Position numbers and translations under genes: made by a program | The notes under the pieces: generated by a model | What the model saw: only the letters and a program-made list of their open reading frames with translations | The model's database searches: none | Told to the model about the DNA's origin: nothing | NCBI GenBank assembly: GCA_041398905.1 | Contig: JAWKTV010000021.1 | Location: 1-64,000, forward strand | Source of the DNA: JAWKTV01 sp041398905 | Lineage (GTDB): Bacteria; Planctomycetota; Planctomycetia; Planctomycetales; Planctomycetaceae | Direction of reading: 5' to 3' | Length of the DNA: 64,000 nucleotides | Part shown: piece after piece, positions 1-7,017 of the stretch | Layout of the letters: every line of letters starts with the position of its first letter | How positions within the stretch are numbered: position 1 is the stretch's first letter

Positions 1-22
1 GCGAACACCGGAGTGGCGTAGC

Positions 23-59
23 GCCGGTCCCACCGGCCGATAGCACGTCAAGAGCCGTT
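23..59. repeat. Interspersed repeat, copy 1
   Basis: This 37-base stretch matches 446-480 with only a few differences. Both carry a CCGGT(C/T)CCACCGGCCGAT core followed by a shared tail that ends CAAGAGCCGT. This copy lacks the closing inverted arm seen in copy 2, or has lost it. It lies just 3' of the small membrane-protein gene at 67-348. Confidence 0.6.
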
Positions 60-66
60 CTGCATT

Positions 67-348
67 CTAGCCCCCAAGAGGTGCCAGCACCTTCCCTAAG
101 TACTCGTCGTAAAGCTCGAAATTGTCTGCAAGTTGTATGGCCGGGTACATCGACAACTCGACTAACCGTCCCAGTGGATGATTGCTGTTCATAAAGTCGT
201 CGTTGCAGGCGCAAAGGAACAGCACGATCCAAGGGTAGGCCAAGAGGTAAAACAAGCCCACCGAGAGCGAGATCCCAATCCATCCAGCCGCCGCGCTGAC
301 GAAAGAACGCGGAGTGCCGTCCGAGGTGTTGTGGCTATCCGCGGGCAT
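67..348 (-). CDS. Small hypothetical membrane protein
   Basis: A 93-residue reading that begins MPADSHNTSDG. Residues about 18-45 form one long hydrophobic segment (AAAGWIGISLSVGLFYLLAY and onward) that ends at a CACNDD motif. A hydrophilic tail follows. The open frame continues upstream to 534, but that extension only translates a palindromic repeat, so the internal ATG at 348 is the better start. I do not recognise the family. It could be a single-pass or hairpin membrane protein of unknown role, and the gene itself is uncertain because it is short and flanked by repeats. Confidence 0.35.
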   Translation of the reverse strand: MPADSHNTSDGTPRSFVSAAAGWIGISLSVGLFYLLAYPWIVLFLCACNDDFMNSNHPLGRLVELSMYPAIQLADNFELYDEYLGKVLAPLGG

Positions 349-442
349 GTCGGAGTGCAGGCTAATGGCTGCATTTGTTGTTGGTTCGCATAACGACGGC
401 CGTAATGGGGCGGCCGCCTTCGCATATCGCTTGAGTAACGCA

Positions 443-501
443 GGGCCGGTTCCACCGGCCGATGGCACGTCAAGAGCCGTCTCGGTCGGTGGAACCGGCC
501 C
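443..501. repeat. Palindromic interspersed repeat, copy 2
   Basis: The left arm GGGCCGGTTCCACCGGCCGA (443-462) pairs with 482-501 with one mismatch, across a 19-base spacer. Bases 446-480 repeat the sequence at 23-59. The right end supplies the TAG stop of the zinc-ribbon frame at 501-740. The form is that of a REP-like or miniature mobile palindrome. Confidence 0.65.
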
Positions 502-740
502 TACGCGGCTTCGAGAGTGCATCCATCCCCACACCAGCGCAAATCCACGCTCAACCAGCCACCCTCAGAGATGCCAGACCCACGAAAAGGGCAGAAGAAC
601 CTGCCATCAAACCCGACTCTGGTCAGTTTACCACACTTCGGGCACTTCATCACGAGTACCCGCGTGGCTTCCAGAGTAACCTCATCCACTTTGAACGGAT
701 CCTCGGAACACCACACGCAATAGACTGACAGGACAGCCAT
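501..740 (-). CDS. Putative small zinc-ribbon protein
   Basis: A 79-residue frame from the ATG at 740. It has a YCVWC pair near residues 8-11 and a CPKCGK pair near residues 32-36, with further cysteines downstream, which fits a small zinc-binding ribbon. The stop codon comes from the edge of the palindromic repeat, so the last residues may not be native and the protein may be truncated. I do not recognise a family. It points the same way as the neighbouring hypothetical genes, with no sign of a shared operon. Confidence 0.35.
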   Translation of the reverse strand: MAVLSVYCVWCSEDPFKVDEVTLEATRVLVMKCPKCGKLTRVGFDGRFFCPFRGSGISEGGWLSVDLRWCGDGCTLEAA

Positions 741-884
741 GACGTTGCTTATTACGCCGAACGACACGGTTAACCGGGCCGCGGCCAACCAACCTTGATT
801 CCAGAATCCGCGCGGCCCGCGGCGCCGGTTGAACTGATTGTTCGGCATTCGCTCCACGTGTCAGTTAATGAACCCTGACTACTG

Positions 885-1328
885 CTATACGGAATCCATC
901 AGTTGTAGCGAGGGGCTGTAGTCGATCTTCCAGTCACCATAGCAGCCAAGGACGCCGCAAACGGAGCATCGTGTTCCAACGTAGATCCAATGAACGTCCT
1001 TTCCATCATCGCGGAGCGCGAAGCCGACGCACACATTTGCCGTCTTCGAATTGCACTTGCCAAAGCATTTCCATTTCTTGGGCGACGCATCTTCCCAATA
1101 CTCCTCGCTGTCGCAGATGAAATAAGTGTGTCCACATTCGGCGCATGTCCGAGTTGCCGCACCTTCATCCGAGTCGATCGCAAGATTAAACACTTTCGAC
1201 CCGCAATCGCATTTTGCGACGCGAAATTCGGTGGCCAAGAAACCGTCTTCGGTAAACGCGGATAGGTATTCAGCAAGATCGTCTGCATCGCTGCCGACCC
1301 ACCACTTGCCTGTCTTGTCGATTGCCAT
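885..1328 (-). CDS. Conserved hypothetical cysteine-rich protein
   Basis: A 147-residue protein from the ATG at 1328 (MAIDKTGKWWVG). It opens with a short segment around a DDLAEYL motif. Paired cysteines follow in CDCGS, CAECGH, FICDSEEYW, CFGKC and CSVCG contexts, which suggests one or two zinc-binding sites. The start is set by this ATG because the upstream extension runs through a 13-bp inverted repeat (1363-1402). I have an impression of related uncharacterised proteins in other bacteria but cannot name a function. It stands alone, between hypothetical genes and an insertion element. Confidence 0.6.
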   Translation of the reverse strand: MAIDKTGKWWVGSDADDLAEYLSAFTEDGFLATEFRVAKCDCGSKVFNLAIDSDEGAATRTCAECGHTYFICDSEEYWEDASPKKWKCFGKCNSKTANVCVGFALRDDGKDVHWIYVGTRCSVCGVLGCYGDWKIDYSPSLQLMDSV

Positions 1329-1362
1329 GAAGGTCACACTTGAGATGCAGAACAGGCATTCG

Positions 1363-1402
1363 ACCGCCGAAGTGCGGTAGAGTTTTAGTGCACTTCGGCG
1401 GT
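1363..1402. other. Perfect 13-bp inverted repeat
   Basis: ACCGCCGAAGTGC (1363-1375) is perfectly complementary to GCACTTCGGCGGT (1390-1402) across a 14-base spacer containing TTTTAG. It sits 34 bases upstream of the start of the gene at 885-1328. It could be a regulatory hairpin in that gene's leader, a terminator for something upstream, or a small palindromic repeat. Confidence 0.5.
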
Positions 1403-1568
1403 GTCGTATGGACTTGTCGGCTTTGATTTGACAATCTGAGAAACGAGTTGCGACGGAGCGCTGTCCGGACTCTCTTGCTACACCGCACAAGGCTCCCGTG
1501 CTATGCCGCAGTCGTCACGATCCAGATTCTAACCGCCCCCAGACGCATCCACAACTCCCTATGTTTCC

Positions 1569-1717
1569 AAGCCGGGGGAGCCTCGGTTTCTCGATCAGGT
1601 GGCCAATGCGTGACGGGTGAAGCACTTGGCCTACCGCACCGAGCAGGCCTGCGTCGGCTGGGTCAAGCGGTTCATTCTGTTTCACAGCAAGCTGCATCCG
1701 AGTGACGTAAGGCCGGT
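1569..1717 (+). pseudogene. Integron-type tyrosine recombinase, N-terminal fragment
   Basis: Read in the frame of 1572, this stretch gives PGEPRFLDQV, an in-frame TGA at 1611-1613, then KHLAYRTEQACVGWVKRFIL and FHSKLHPSD. That matches the N-terminal DNA-binding (SAM-like) domain of IntI/XerC-type integrases, including the RTE and GWVKRFILFH segments. The catalytic C-terminal half is absent: homology stops where the IS3-family element begins at 1718 and does not resume beyond 3003. The fragment is dead through both the nonsense codon and the truncation. No attC sites are visible nearby. Confidence 0.7.
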
Positions 1718-1756
1718 TGACCTGACCCCATTTTCTGTGCCAGGGGTTATGAGAGT
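1718..1756 (+). repeat. IS terminal inverted repeat, left
   Basis: Begins TGACCTGACCCCATTTTC and ends ATGAGAGT. It aligns with the reverse complement of 2964-3003 with several mismatches. Confidence 0.75.
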
Positions 1757-2610
1757 ACGGGTTGGGTAAGGTCGCTGTGGGGCTGCTGGAGTGAGGGCGT
1801 AGCCCGAACGGAAGCAGACCCACAGCGGGCCGCGAACTCCGCCGGGGTCAAGTACCCCAGCGAGCTGTGCGGCCGGTGATGGTTGTAGTCCTCCCTCCAT
1901 GACGCACTCTGCGTCCGTGCCGAACGCAAACTCTCAAACAACTCCAGGTCCAGGAACTCGTCCCTCAGCTTCGAGTGGAAGCTCTCCACATAGCCGTTCT
2001 CCCAGGGACTCCCGGGAGCAATGTACAACGTCTCGATCTTCAGCTTCTCAAGCCATTTCCGGATCGCCTGGGCGATGAACTCCGGGCCGTTGTCGCTGCG
2101 GAGCGCACGCGGCACGCCCCGCATCGCGAACAGTTCGGCCAACGTATCAATCACATCCTCGCTCGTGATGCTCCGGTCCACCTTGAGCGTCAGGCACTCT
2201 CGCGTGAACTCGTCGACGATCGAGAGCCACTTCAGTGTCGTCCCGCTCTCTGTCCGGTCGAAAACAAAGTCCCAGGTCCAGACGTGATCTCGGTGCTCCG
2301 CCCGACGGACGTGGCAGGCATTCGTCGAACTCCCCACGGCTCGCCGCTTTCGTCGATGCTGACGCACTTTTAGCCCTTCCTTTCGGCACAGACGATGGAT
2401 GCGCTTGGCATTCACCTGCCAGCCCTCACGTCTGAGGAGCGCCGTCAATCTCCGATAGCCGAAACGGGGACGACGACGCACCAACTCACGGAGACGACGG
2501 CAGAGCGCCACCTCATCCGTCTTCTTCCGAGACTCGTACCGCTGCGTACTCCGTGGCTGGTCCAAAGCCACACACGCCCTTCGCTCGGAGACTCCAAACC
2601 GTCCTTGCAC
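1747..2610 (-). CDS. IS3-family transposase, OrfB (DDE integrase domain)
   Basis: A 287-residue frame from a GTG at 2610, more likely expressed as the C-terminal part of an OrfAB fusion made by frameshifting. An N-terminal HTH_21-like segment (RRRPRFGYRRLTALLRREGW) is followed by the rve integrase core. The catalytic triad is visible as D in VWTWDFVFD, D in LRSDNGPEF and E in ENGYVESFHSKLRDE. The C-terminal YNHHRPHSSLGYLTPAEFA is typical of the IS407 group. Upstream sequence in this frame (KKLVSPSQKRAATQDV) joins it to the slip site at 2649-2655. No disruptions are seen. Confidence 0.9.
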   Translation of the reverse strand: MQGRFGVSERRACVALDQPRSTQRYESRKKTDEVALCRRLRELVRRRPRFGYRRLTALLRREGWQVNAKRIHRLCRKEGLKVRQHRRKRRAVGSSTNACHVRRAEHRDHVWTWDFVFDRTESGTTLKWLSIVDEFTRECLTLKVDRSITSEDVIDTLAELFAMRGVPRALRSDNGPEFIAQAIRKWLEKLKIETLYIAPGSPWENGYVESFHSKLRDEFLDLELFESLRSARTQSASWREDYNHHRPHSSLGYLTPAEFAARCGSASVRATPSLQQPHSDLTQPVLS

Positions 2611-2642
2611 GTCTTGAGTCGCCGCACGCTTCTGAGAAGGGC

Positions 2643-2930
2643 TTACCAGTTTTTTGACGTCACATGCCTGAGCATCTGGTTGTCCAGCGACAGGTCCGCC
2701 ACAAGTTGCTTCAGACGCCGATTCTCATCCTCCAGGGCCTTCAGCCGCTTGGCTTCCTCAGACTTCATTCCGCCGTACTGGTTCCGCCAGCGATGGTAGG
2801 TTGCCTCGCTCACCTCCAGTGATTGGAGCACCACGGCCAAGTCGTGCCCGGCGTTCAGCATCAGATCGGCATCCCGCAGCTTCTTGACGATCTGCTCCGG
2901 AGTGTGCCGCTTTCGCCTCTTCGTCGTCAT
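2643..2930 (-). CDS. IS3-family transposase, OrfA (HTH)
   Basis: A 95-residue protein from the ATG at 2930 (MTTKRRKRHTPEQ). It has the HTH_Tnp_1 fold: an N-terminal basic helix, EQIVKKLRDAD, the recognition segment VSEATYHRWRNQYGGMK, and a leucine-zipper-like C-terminus (ALEDENRRLKQLVADLSLD). It binds the terminal repeats and is fused to OrfB when ribosomes shift by -1 near its end. The stop lies a few codons past the slippery heptamer. Confidence 0.9.
   Translation of the reverse strand: MTTKRRKRHTPEQIVKKLRDADLMLNAGHDLAVVLQSLEVSEATYHRWRNQYGGMKSEEAKRLKALEDENRRLKQLVADLSLDNQMLRHVTSKNW
2649..2655 (-). promoter_or_regulatory. -1 programmed frameshift site (A AAA AAC)
   Basis: On the minus strand the heptamer AAAAAAC lies in the orfA frame as A AAA AAC, the classical -1 slippery sequence. 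The orfB frame is offset by exactly -1, so slippage here would make the OrfAB transposase. Confidence 0.75.
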
Positions 2931-2963
2931 CGAGTCTCTCCTTGCCCTCAAAGGGCCTCCATG

Positions 2964-3003
2964 ACTCTCATACCATCTGGCTCAACTTTTGGGGAGCAGG
3001 CCA
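2964..3003 (-). repeat. IS terminal inverted repeat, right
   Basis: Reading back from 3003 it begins TGGCCTGCTCCCC and ends ATGAGAGT, an imperfect match to the left end at 1718-1756. Confidence 0.75.
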
Positions 3004-3230
3004 CCGCCCGGAGGTACCCCAGTTCTCCCCCACCCCGCCACCATGCAACGGATGCACCCGGCGTGTTCGCCGCACCGCATTCGAATGTGCAATTCCGGCG
3101 GACGGTCACTTAGAATACTGGACTGAGCGAGGCCGCCCATCATTGCGATTGGCGCCCCGAAATTGACCGTTCGACCCTGGCCGACATTTTCGGCGAGCTT
3201 CCGATCTTGCCCGTCTCTGTATCTTCGACG

Positions 3231-4721
3231 ATGCCCTACACACCGATCATCGGCCTCGAGGTCCACGTTCAGTTGCTGACGCGCAGCAAGATCTTCTGCG
3301 GGTGCCTGAACCGCTTCAATCCCGAGGAACCCAATACGCAGACCTGCCCGGTCTGCCTCGGTCTCCCCGGGGCGCTGCCAGTGATGAACGCTGAGGCGTT
3401 TCGGCTGTCGCTGATGACCGCGCTCGCGCTCAACTGCGAAATCGCCCCGTATACCAAGTGGGACCGCAAGCAGTATTACTATCCCGACCTGCCCAAGGGA
3501 TACCAGATTAGCCAGTACGACTTGCCGTTCAGTCACGACGGCTACGTCGACGTTCCCAGGAAAGGAGCGGAGCCGACGCGGGTCCGCATCTTGCGGGCTC
3601 ACCTTGAGGAGGACGCCGGCAAGAACATCCACGATGAGACCGGCCGCGGTCGCGAAAGTCAGGTCGACCTCAATCGGGCCGGCACGCCGCTGCTGGAGAT
3701 CGTGACACAACCCGACCTGCGGTCCGCCGCCGACGCGAAGACGCTTCTGGAAGAACTGCATCTGCTGCTGACTTACCTGGGCGTTTCCGACTGCAACATG
3801 CAGGAAGGCAGCCTGCGATGCGACGCGAACGTGAATCTGCACGTCCGTCAGCCGGACGGGTCGCAGGTGGCCACGCCGATCGTGGAGATCAAGAACCTCA
3901 ACAGTTTCCGCAATGTCGAGGCGGCGATCGAGTATGAGTTGCGTCGTCAGCAGACGGAATTTGAAGAGACGGGGAGGAAGCTGGGCGACGCCGGGGCTGA
4001 GAAAGTGACCCGCGGCTTCAACGCGGACAAGCAAGCGACTTTTCCGCAGCGAGGCAAAGAAGAGGCGAGCGACTACCGCTACTTTCCCGACCCGGATCTG
4101 GTGCCGGTGACGGTCTCGCCGGCTGAGCTGAACGCTGTGCGCGGAGCCCTCTGCGAACGTCCGGCGGAACGTCGCCAGCGATTCAAGACGCAACTCGGGC
4201 TATCGGTCTACGATGCGGAGGTCGTGATCTCCCAGGGGCGGCCGTTCGCCGACTATTTCGAGACGGTGGCCGGTTGTTGCGGCGACGTCAAGCTGGCCGC
4301 CAACTGGGTCACGCAGGACGTGCTCCGCGAGTTGCGGGATCGCAAGGTGAACATCACCGCGCTGCCACTGCCGGCCGCCGTGCTGGGGACGCTGCTCGCG
4401 CGAATCGCCGGCGGCGATATCACCACCTCGAGCGCGCGGGAACTCTTCGGCCGTCTGCTGAATCAATTGGTCGATACCCCCGCCGCGCCCGAGGACGTCG
4501 ACCGTTTGATTGATGAGCTCGGCTTGCGGTCGGTTTCGGGTGGCGATGAACTAGCCGAGGCGATCGAGTTGGCGATCGCTGAGAGCCCCCGCGCCGTCGC
4601 GGACATTCAGGCGGGAAAGCAGCAGGCGATTGGCCAGTTGATCGGCAAGGTGATGAAGCAGGTCAAGGGAGCGGACGCCAAGGCCGTCCGCGATCAGATC
4701 CTGTCGAGGCTCGGCAGCTAA
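3231..4721 (+). CDS. gatB: Asp-tRNA(Asn)/Glu-tRNA(Gln) amidotransferase subunit B
   Basis: A 496-residue GatB, the kinase-like subunit of the GatCAB complex that amidates misacylated Glu-tRNA(Gln) and Asp-tRNA(Asn) in the cytoplasm. The start MPYTPIIGLEVHVQLLT matches the family, so I chose the ATG at 3231 over the in-frame TTG at 3207. Visible signatures are the CGC...CPVCLGLPGALP cysteine cluster, the YYYPDLPKGYQISQYD motif and the EASDYRYFPDPDLVP motif. The C-terminal GatB/Yqey domain is complete. gatA and gatC are not in the window. The frame is intact. Confidence 0.97.
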   Translation: MPYTPIIGLEVHVQLLTRSKIFCGCLNRFNPEEPNTQTCPVCLGLPGALPVMNAEAFRLSLMTALALNCEIAPYTKWDRKQYYYPDLPKGYQISQYDLPFSHDGYVDVPRKGAEPTRVRILRAHLEEDAGKNIHDETGRGRESQVDLNRAGTPLLEIVTQPDLRSAADAKTLLEELHLLLTYLGVSDCNMQEGSLRCDANVNLHVRQPDGSQVATPIVEIKNLNSFRNVEAAIEYELRRQQTEFEETGRKLGDAGAEKVTRGFNADKQATFPQRGKEEASDYRYFPDPDLVPVTVSPAELNAVRGALCERPAERRQRFKTQLGLSVYDAEVVISQGRPFADYFETVAGCCGDVKLAANWVTQDVLRELRDRKVNITALPLPAAVLGTLLARIAGGDITTSSARELFGRLLNQLVDTPAAPEDVDRLIDELGLRSVSGGDELAEAIELAIAESPRAVADIQAGKQQAIGQLIGKVMKQVKGADAKAVRDQILSRLGS

Positions 4722-4815
4722 CTCCGCTCGTGCGGATTCGCGCGAGTCGCAGATTCGTTTTCGCCCAGCCTGTTGATCGACTCATCGTCATCGCAGGCGC
4801 GGATGCCGCGTGTGA

Positions 4816-5457
4816 TCACCAATAGTAGCTGTGGTGGTGATGCCAGTGGGACCGATGACAATGCGGGTCGGAACCGAAGGAGAAGTGGACCGTCGGCTGC
4901 GGCTCCACGACGACGACCCGAGGGCGGCGTTCGACGTACCGAACCTGTTGCACTGGCGGCGATGCGATGCGGCTGTGCGACTGGATCGCTGCCAGTACCC
5001 GATCGCTCACGCCACTTTGCTTGAGCTGCACGAGCGCGGTCGGATCGAGATCGAACCGGCCGCCACGTGAACGGACGGCATTGATGATCACGTCGTCAGC
5101 CAGACCGTTCTGTGACATGTAGATCAGATCGGCATTGGTCAGGCTGTTGGGACCATAGGCCTGCTGGTATTGGGTCCGCTCCAGTTCATCGAGCGCCCAG
5201 TCGCGTTCTTCGCGGGCGTCCTCTGCGCTGCCGGCGACGGCTCCGGCGATCATCCCAGCTCCGGCTCCCAACACCATGCCGGCCCCGGTGTTGCCGCTCT
5301 GGTGCCCAATAATCGCACCGCCCAGTCCGCCCAACGCCGAGCCGACAAGCGCACCGCGGTCGGTGTGACTCATCCCGGCGCAACCTGTTGTCAGGCAGAG
5401 GGTTGCCAGCAAGGCCCGCCGCAGCGAGCGCAGGTGCGCAAGTTTGTAGTCAGCCAT
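4816..5457 (-). CDS. Glycine-zipper lipoprotein with His-rich C-terminus
   Basis: A 213-residue predicted lipoprotein. The signal peptide (ALLATLCLTTGC) ends in a lipobox with the acylated Cys near residue 26. Glycine-zipper repeats follow at residues about 36-75 (GALVGSALGGLGGAIIGHQS, then GAGMVLGAGAGMIAGAVAGS), which can insert in or associate with a membrane. After a helical linker and a region rich in RSRGG, the protein ends in HCHRSHWHHHHSYYW, a possible metal-binding tail. A good ribosome site (GGAAGGGAT) precedes the ATG at 5457. It is convergent with gatB. Its role is unknown; an envelope-associated function is inferred. Confidence 0.75.
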   Translation of the reverse strand: MADYKLAHLRSLRRALLATLCLTTGCAGMSHTDRGALVGSALGGLGGAIIGHQSGNTGAGMVLGAGAGMIAGAVAGSAEDAREERDWALDELERTQYQQAYGPNSLTNADLIYMSQNGLADDVIINAVRSRGGRFDLDPTALVQLKQSGVSDRVLAAIQSHSRIASPPVQQVRYVERRPRVVVVEPQPTVHFSFGSDPHCHRSHWHHHHSYYW

Positions 5458-5646
5458 GACATCCCTTCCTTGTCGTCATCTTGGCCGGCGCGCACCACAT
5501 CCCTGGTGCGTGTTCTCACAGAGAATATCGACCAAATCGCCCTGACAGGTCCAGACGAGTTTCCGGCGGCCGGTTCGCGAGCAAGGTATTTCGCCGCAGC
5601 GGCAGGCCGCTCGGTGTGGGATCGCCAGTGCGGTCGAGGGCGAATG

Positions 5647-6862
5647 TCAGACCTCCAGAATCAGGCGGGTCGGGTCTTCGATGGCGTCCTTGACCCGCTT
5701 GAGGAACGAAACTGCCTCGCGGCCGTCGACGACGCGGTGGTCGTAGGTCAGTGCGATGTACATCATCGGGCGGATGACCACCTGTCCGTTGAGGGCGATG
5801 GGGCGATCGAAGATGCCGTGCATACCCAGCACGCCGCTTTGCGGCGGGTTGACGATGGGCGTCGACAGCAGCGAGCCATATACGCCACCGTTGGTGATGG
5901 TGAAGTTGCCGCCTTCGAGTTCTTCGAGGCCGATCTTGTTCTCTTTGGCCCGCTTGGCGAATTCGGCGATAGCGAGTTCAATCTCGGCGAAGCTCAGCCG
6001 CTCGGCATTGCGGAGGACGGGGACGACGAGTCCCTTTGCCTCCGCCGATCGCGACGCCGATGTCACAGTAGTTCTTGTACACGAGGTGATTGCCATCAAC
6101 TTCCGCGCCGATCGCGGGGAACTGCCGGAGCCCATCCACCACCGCTTTGACGAAGAACGACATGAAGCAAGCTTGATGCCGTATTGCTTGGTGAAAGAGT
6201 CCTGATACTGTCCGTGCTGCCTTTGACGGCTGACATGTCGCATTCGTTGAAGGTCGTCAGCAGCGCGGCGTTCTGCTGTGCTTCGACCAGGCGGCGGGCG
6301 ATAGTCTGCCGCATGGGGGACATGGGAACCCGCTTCTCGTCGCGGATTCCGCCGGTGCTGCGGGGATGCGTGAGATGCCAGTTGAAGACGCTCCTCCCGC
6401 CTGCTTCGCGGAAAGGTGCCGCTGCACATCTTCCTTCAGCAAACGGCCACCCGGGCCACTGGCCTGCACCTGTGACGCCTTGAGGCCGGCGGCGTCGAGT
6501 TCGCGAGCCGCGGCGGGCATCACGATAGTCCCGGAGTTGGCGGCACTGCCTGCGGGATCAGCCGCGGATGCGGCCTTCGGAGCGTTGTCACCGCCGCCCG
6601 CGGGCTTCGCACCAACCGGCTTGGGTGACGCCTCCATCTCCGCGATCAACTCACCGATGCTGGCCGTTTCACCGGCCTTCTTGATGATTCGCTTCACCGT
6701 GCCAGCGGCCGGGGCCGGGACATCGAAGGTCGCTTTGTCGGTTTCTAGTCCGGCCAGATTCTGGTCGACATCGACCCAGTCTCCCTCCGAGACGTACCAC
6801 TCGCCGATGAAGACTTCGGAGATCGACTCTCCCACGGAGGGAACTTTGATTTCGGTAGGCAT
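5647..6862 (-). CDS. sucB: Dihydrolipoamide succinyltransferase, E2 of 2-oxoglutarate dehydrogenase (frameshifted)
   Basis: E2 core subunit that transfers the succinyl group from lipoate to CoA in the TCA cycle. The N-terminal lipoyl domain (MPTEIKVPSVGESISEV) has the lipoylated Lys at about residue 43 (ETDKATFDVP). An Ala/Pro linker, the E1/E3-binding domain (AARELDAAGLKASQV) and the catalytic acyltransferase domain with YDHRVVDGRE near the end follow. The reading switches frame four times, near 6345, 6215, 6170 and 6033. At 6170 one G of a GG pair is missing, and at 6033 one extra G is present. Residues on both sides stay conserved, so sequence error is more likely than decay. It lies 155 bases after sucA. 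Confidence 0.9.
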
Positions 6863-7017
6863 GGGATCGTGATCAGCGGCCAGTGGTGTCGAGCGTCGAG
6901 GACTCGGCGGACAAGTACGGGGACAGTGATACGTGAATTGGCCATGGTTGGCGCGACCGGACGGACGCAGCCGACCCGGTGTCTATACGGGAGTCATATC
7001 GGCACGAGGCGTTGGAC

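Larger units (their letters stand above)
1718..3003 (-). mobile_element. IS3-family (IS407-like) insertion sequence, complete
   Basis: A 1,286-bp element carrying the orfA and orfB frames of an IS3-family transposase, bounded by imperfect terminal inverted repeats of about 39-40 bp. The two tips begin TGACCTGACCCC (left, from 1718) and TGGCCTGCTCCCC (right, reading back from 3003), and both arms end ATGAGAGT. No clear flanking target-site duplication is visible, so later rearrangement at one end is possible. The element lies directly against a truncated integrase fragment on its left. Both frames appear intact and a canonical slippery heptamer is present, so it may still be active. Confidence 0.85.

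Noticed and set aside
1569..1717. Functional integron
   Set aside because: The integrase fragment is truncated and carries a nonsense codon; no attC or cassette array is visible.
1718..3003. Target-site duplication of the IS3 element
   Set aside because: The bases flanking the two ends do not form a convincing direct repeat.
2982..4193. Long minus-strand open frame across gatB
   Set aside because: Antisense to intact gatB, with Arg/Val/Gln-rich composition typical of a shadow frame.
5647..6862. sucB as a true pseudogene
   Set aside because: Four frame changes with full conservation between them, next to intact sucA, fit sequencing error better than decay.
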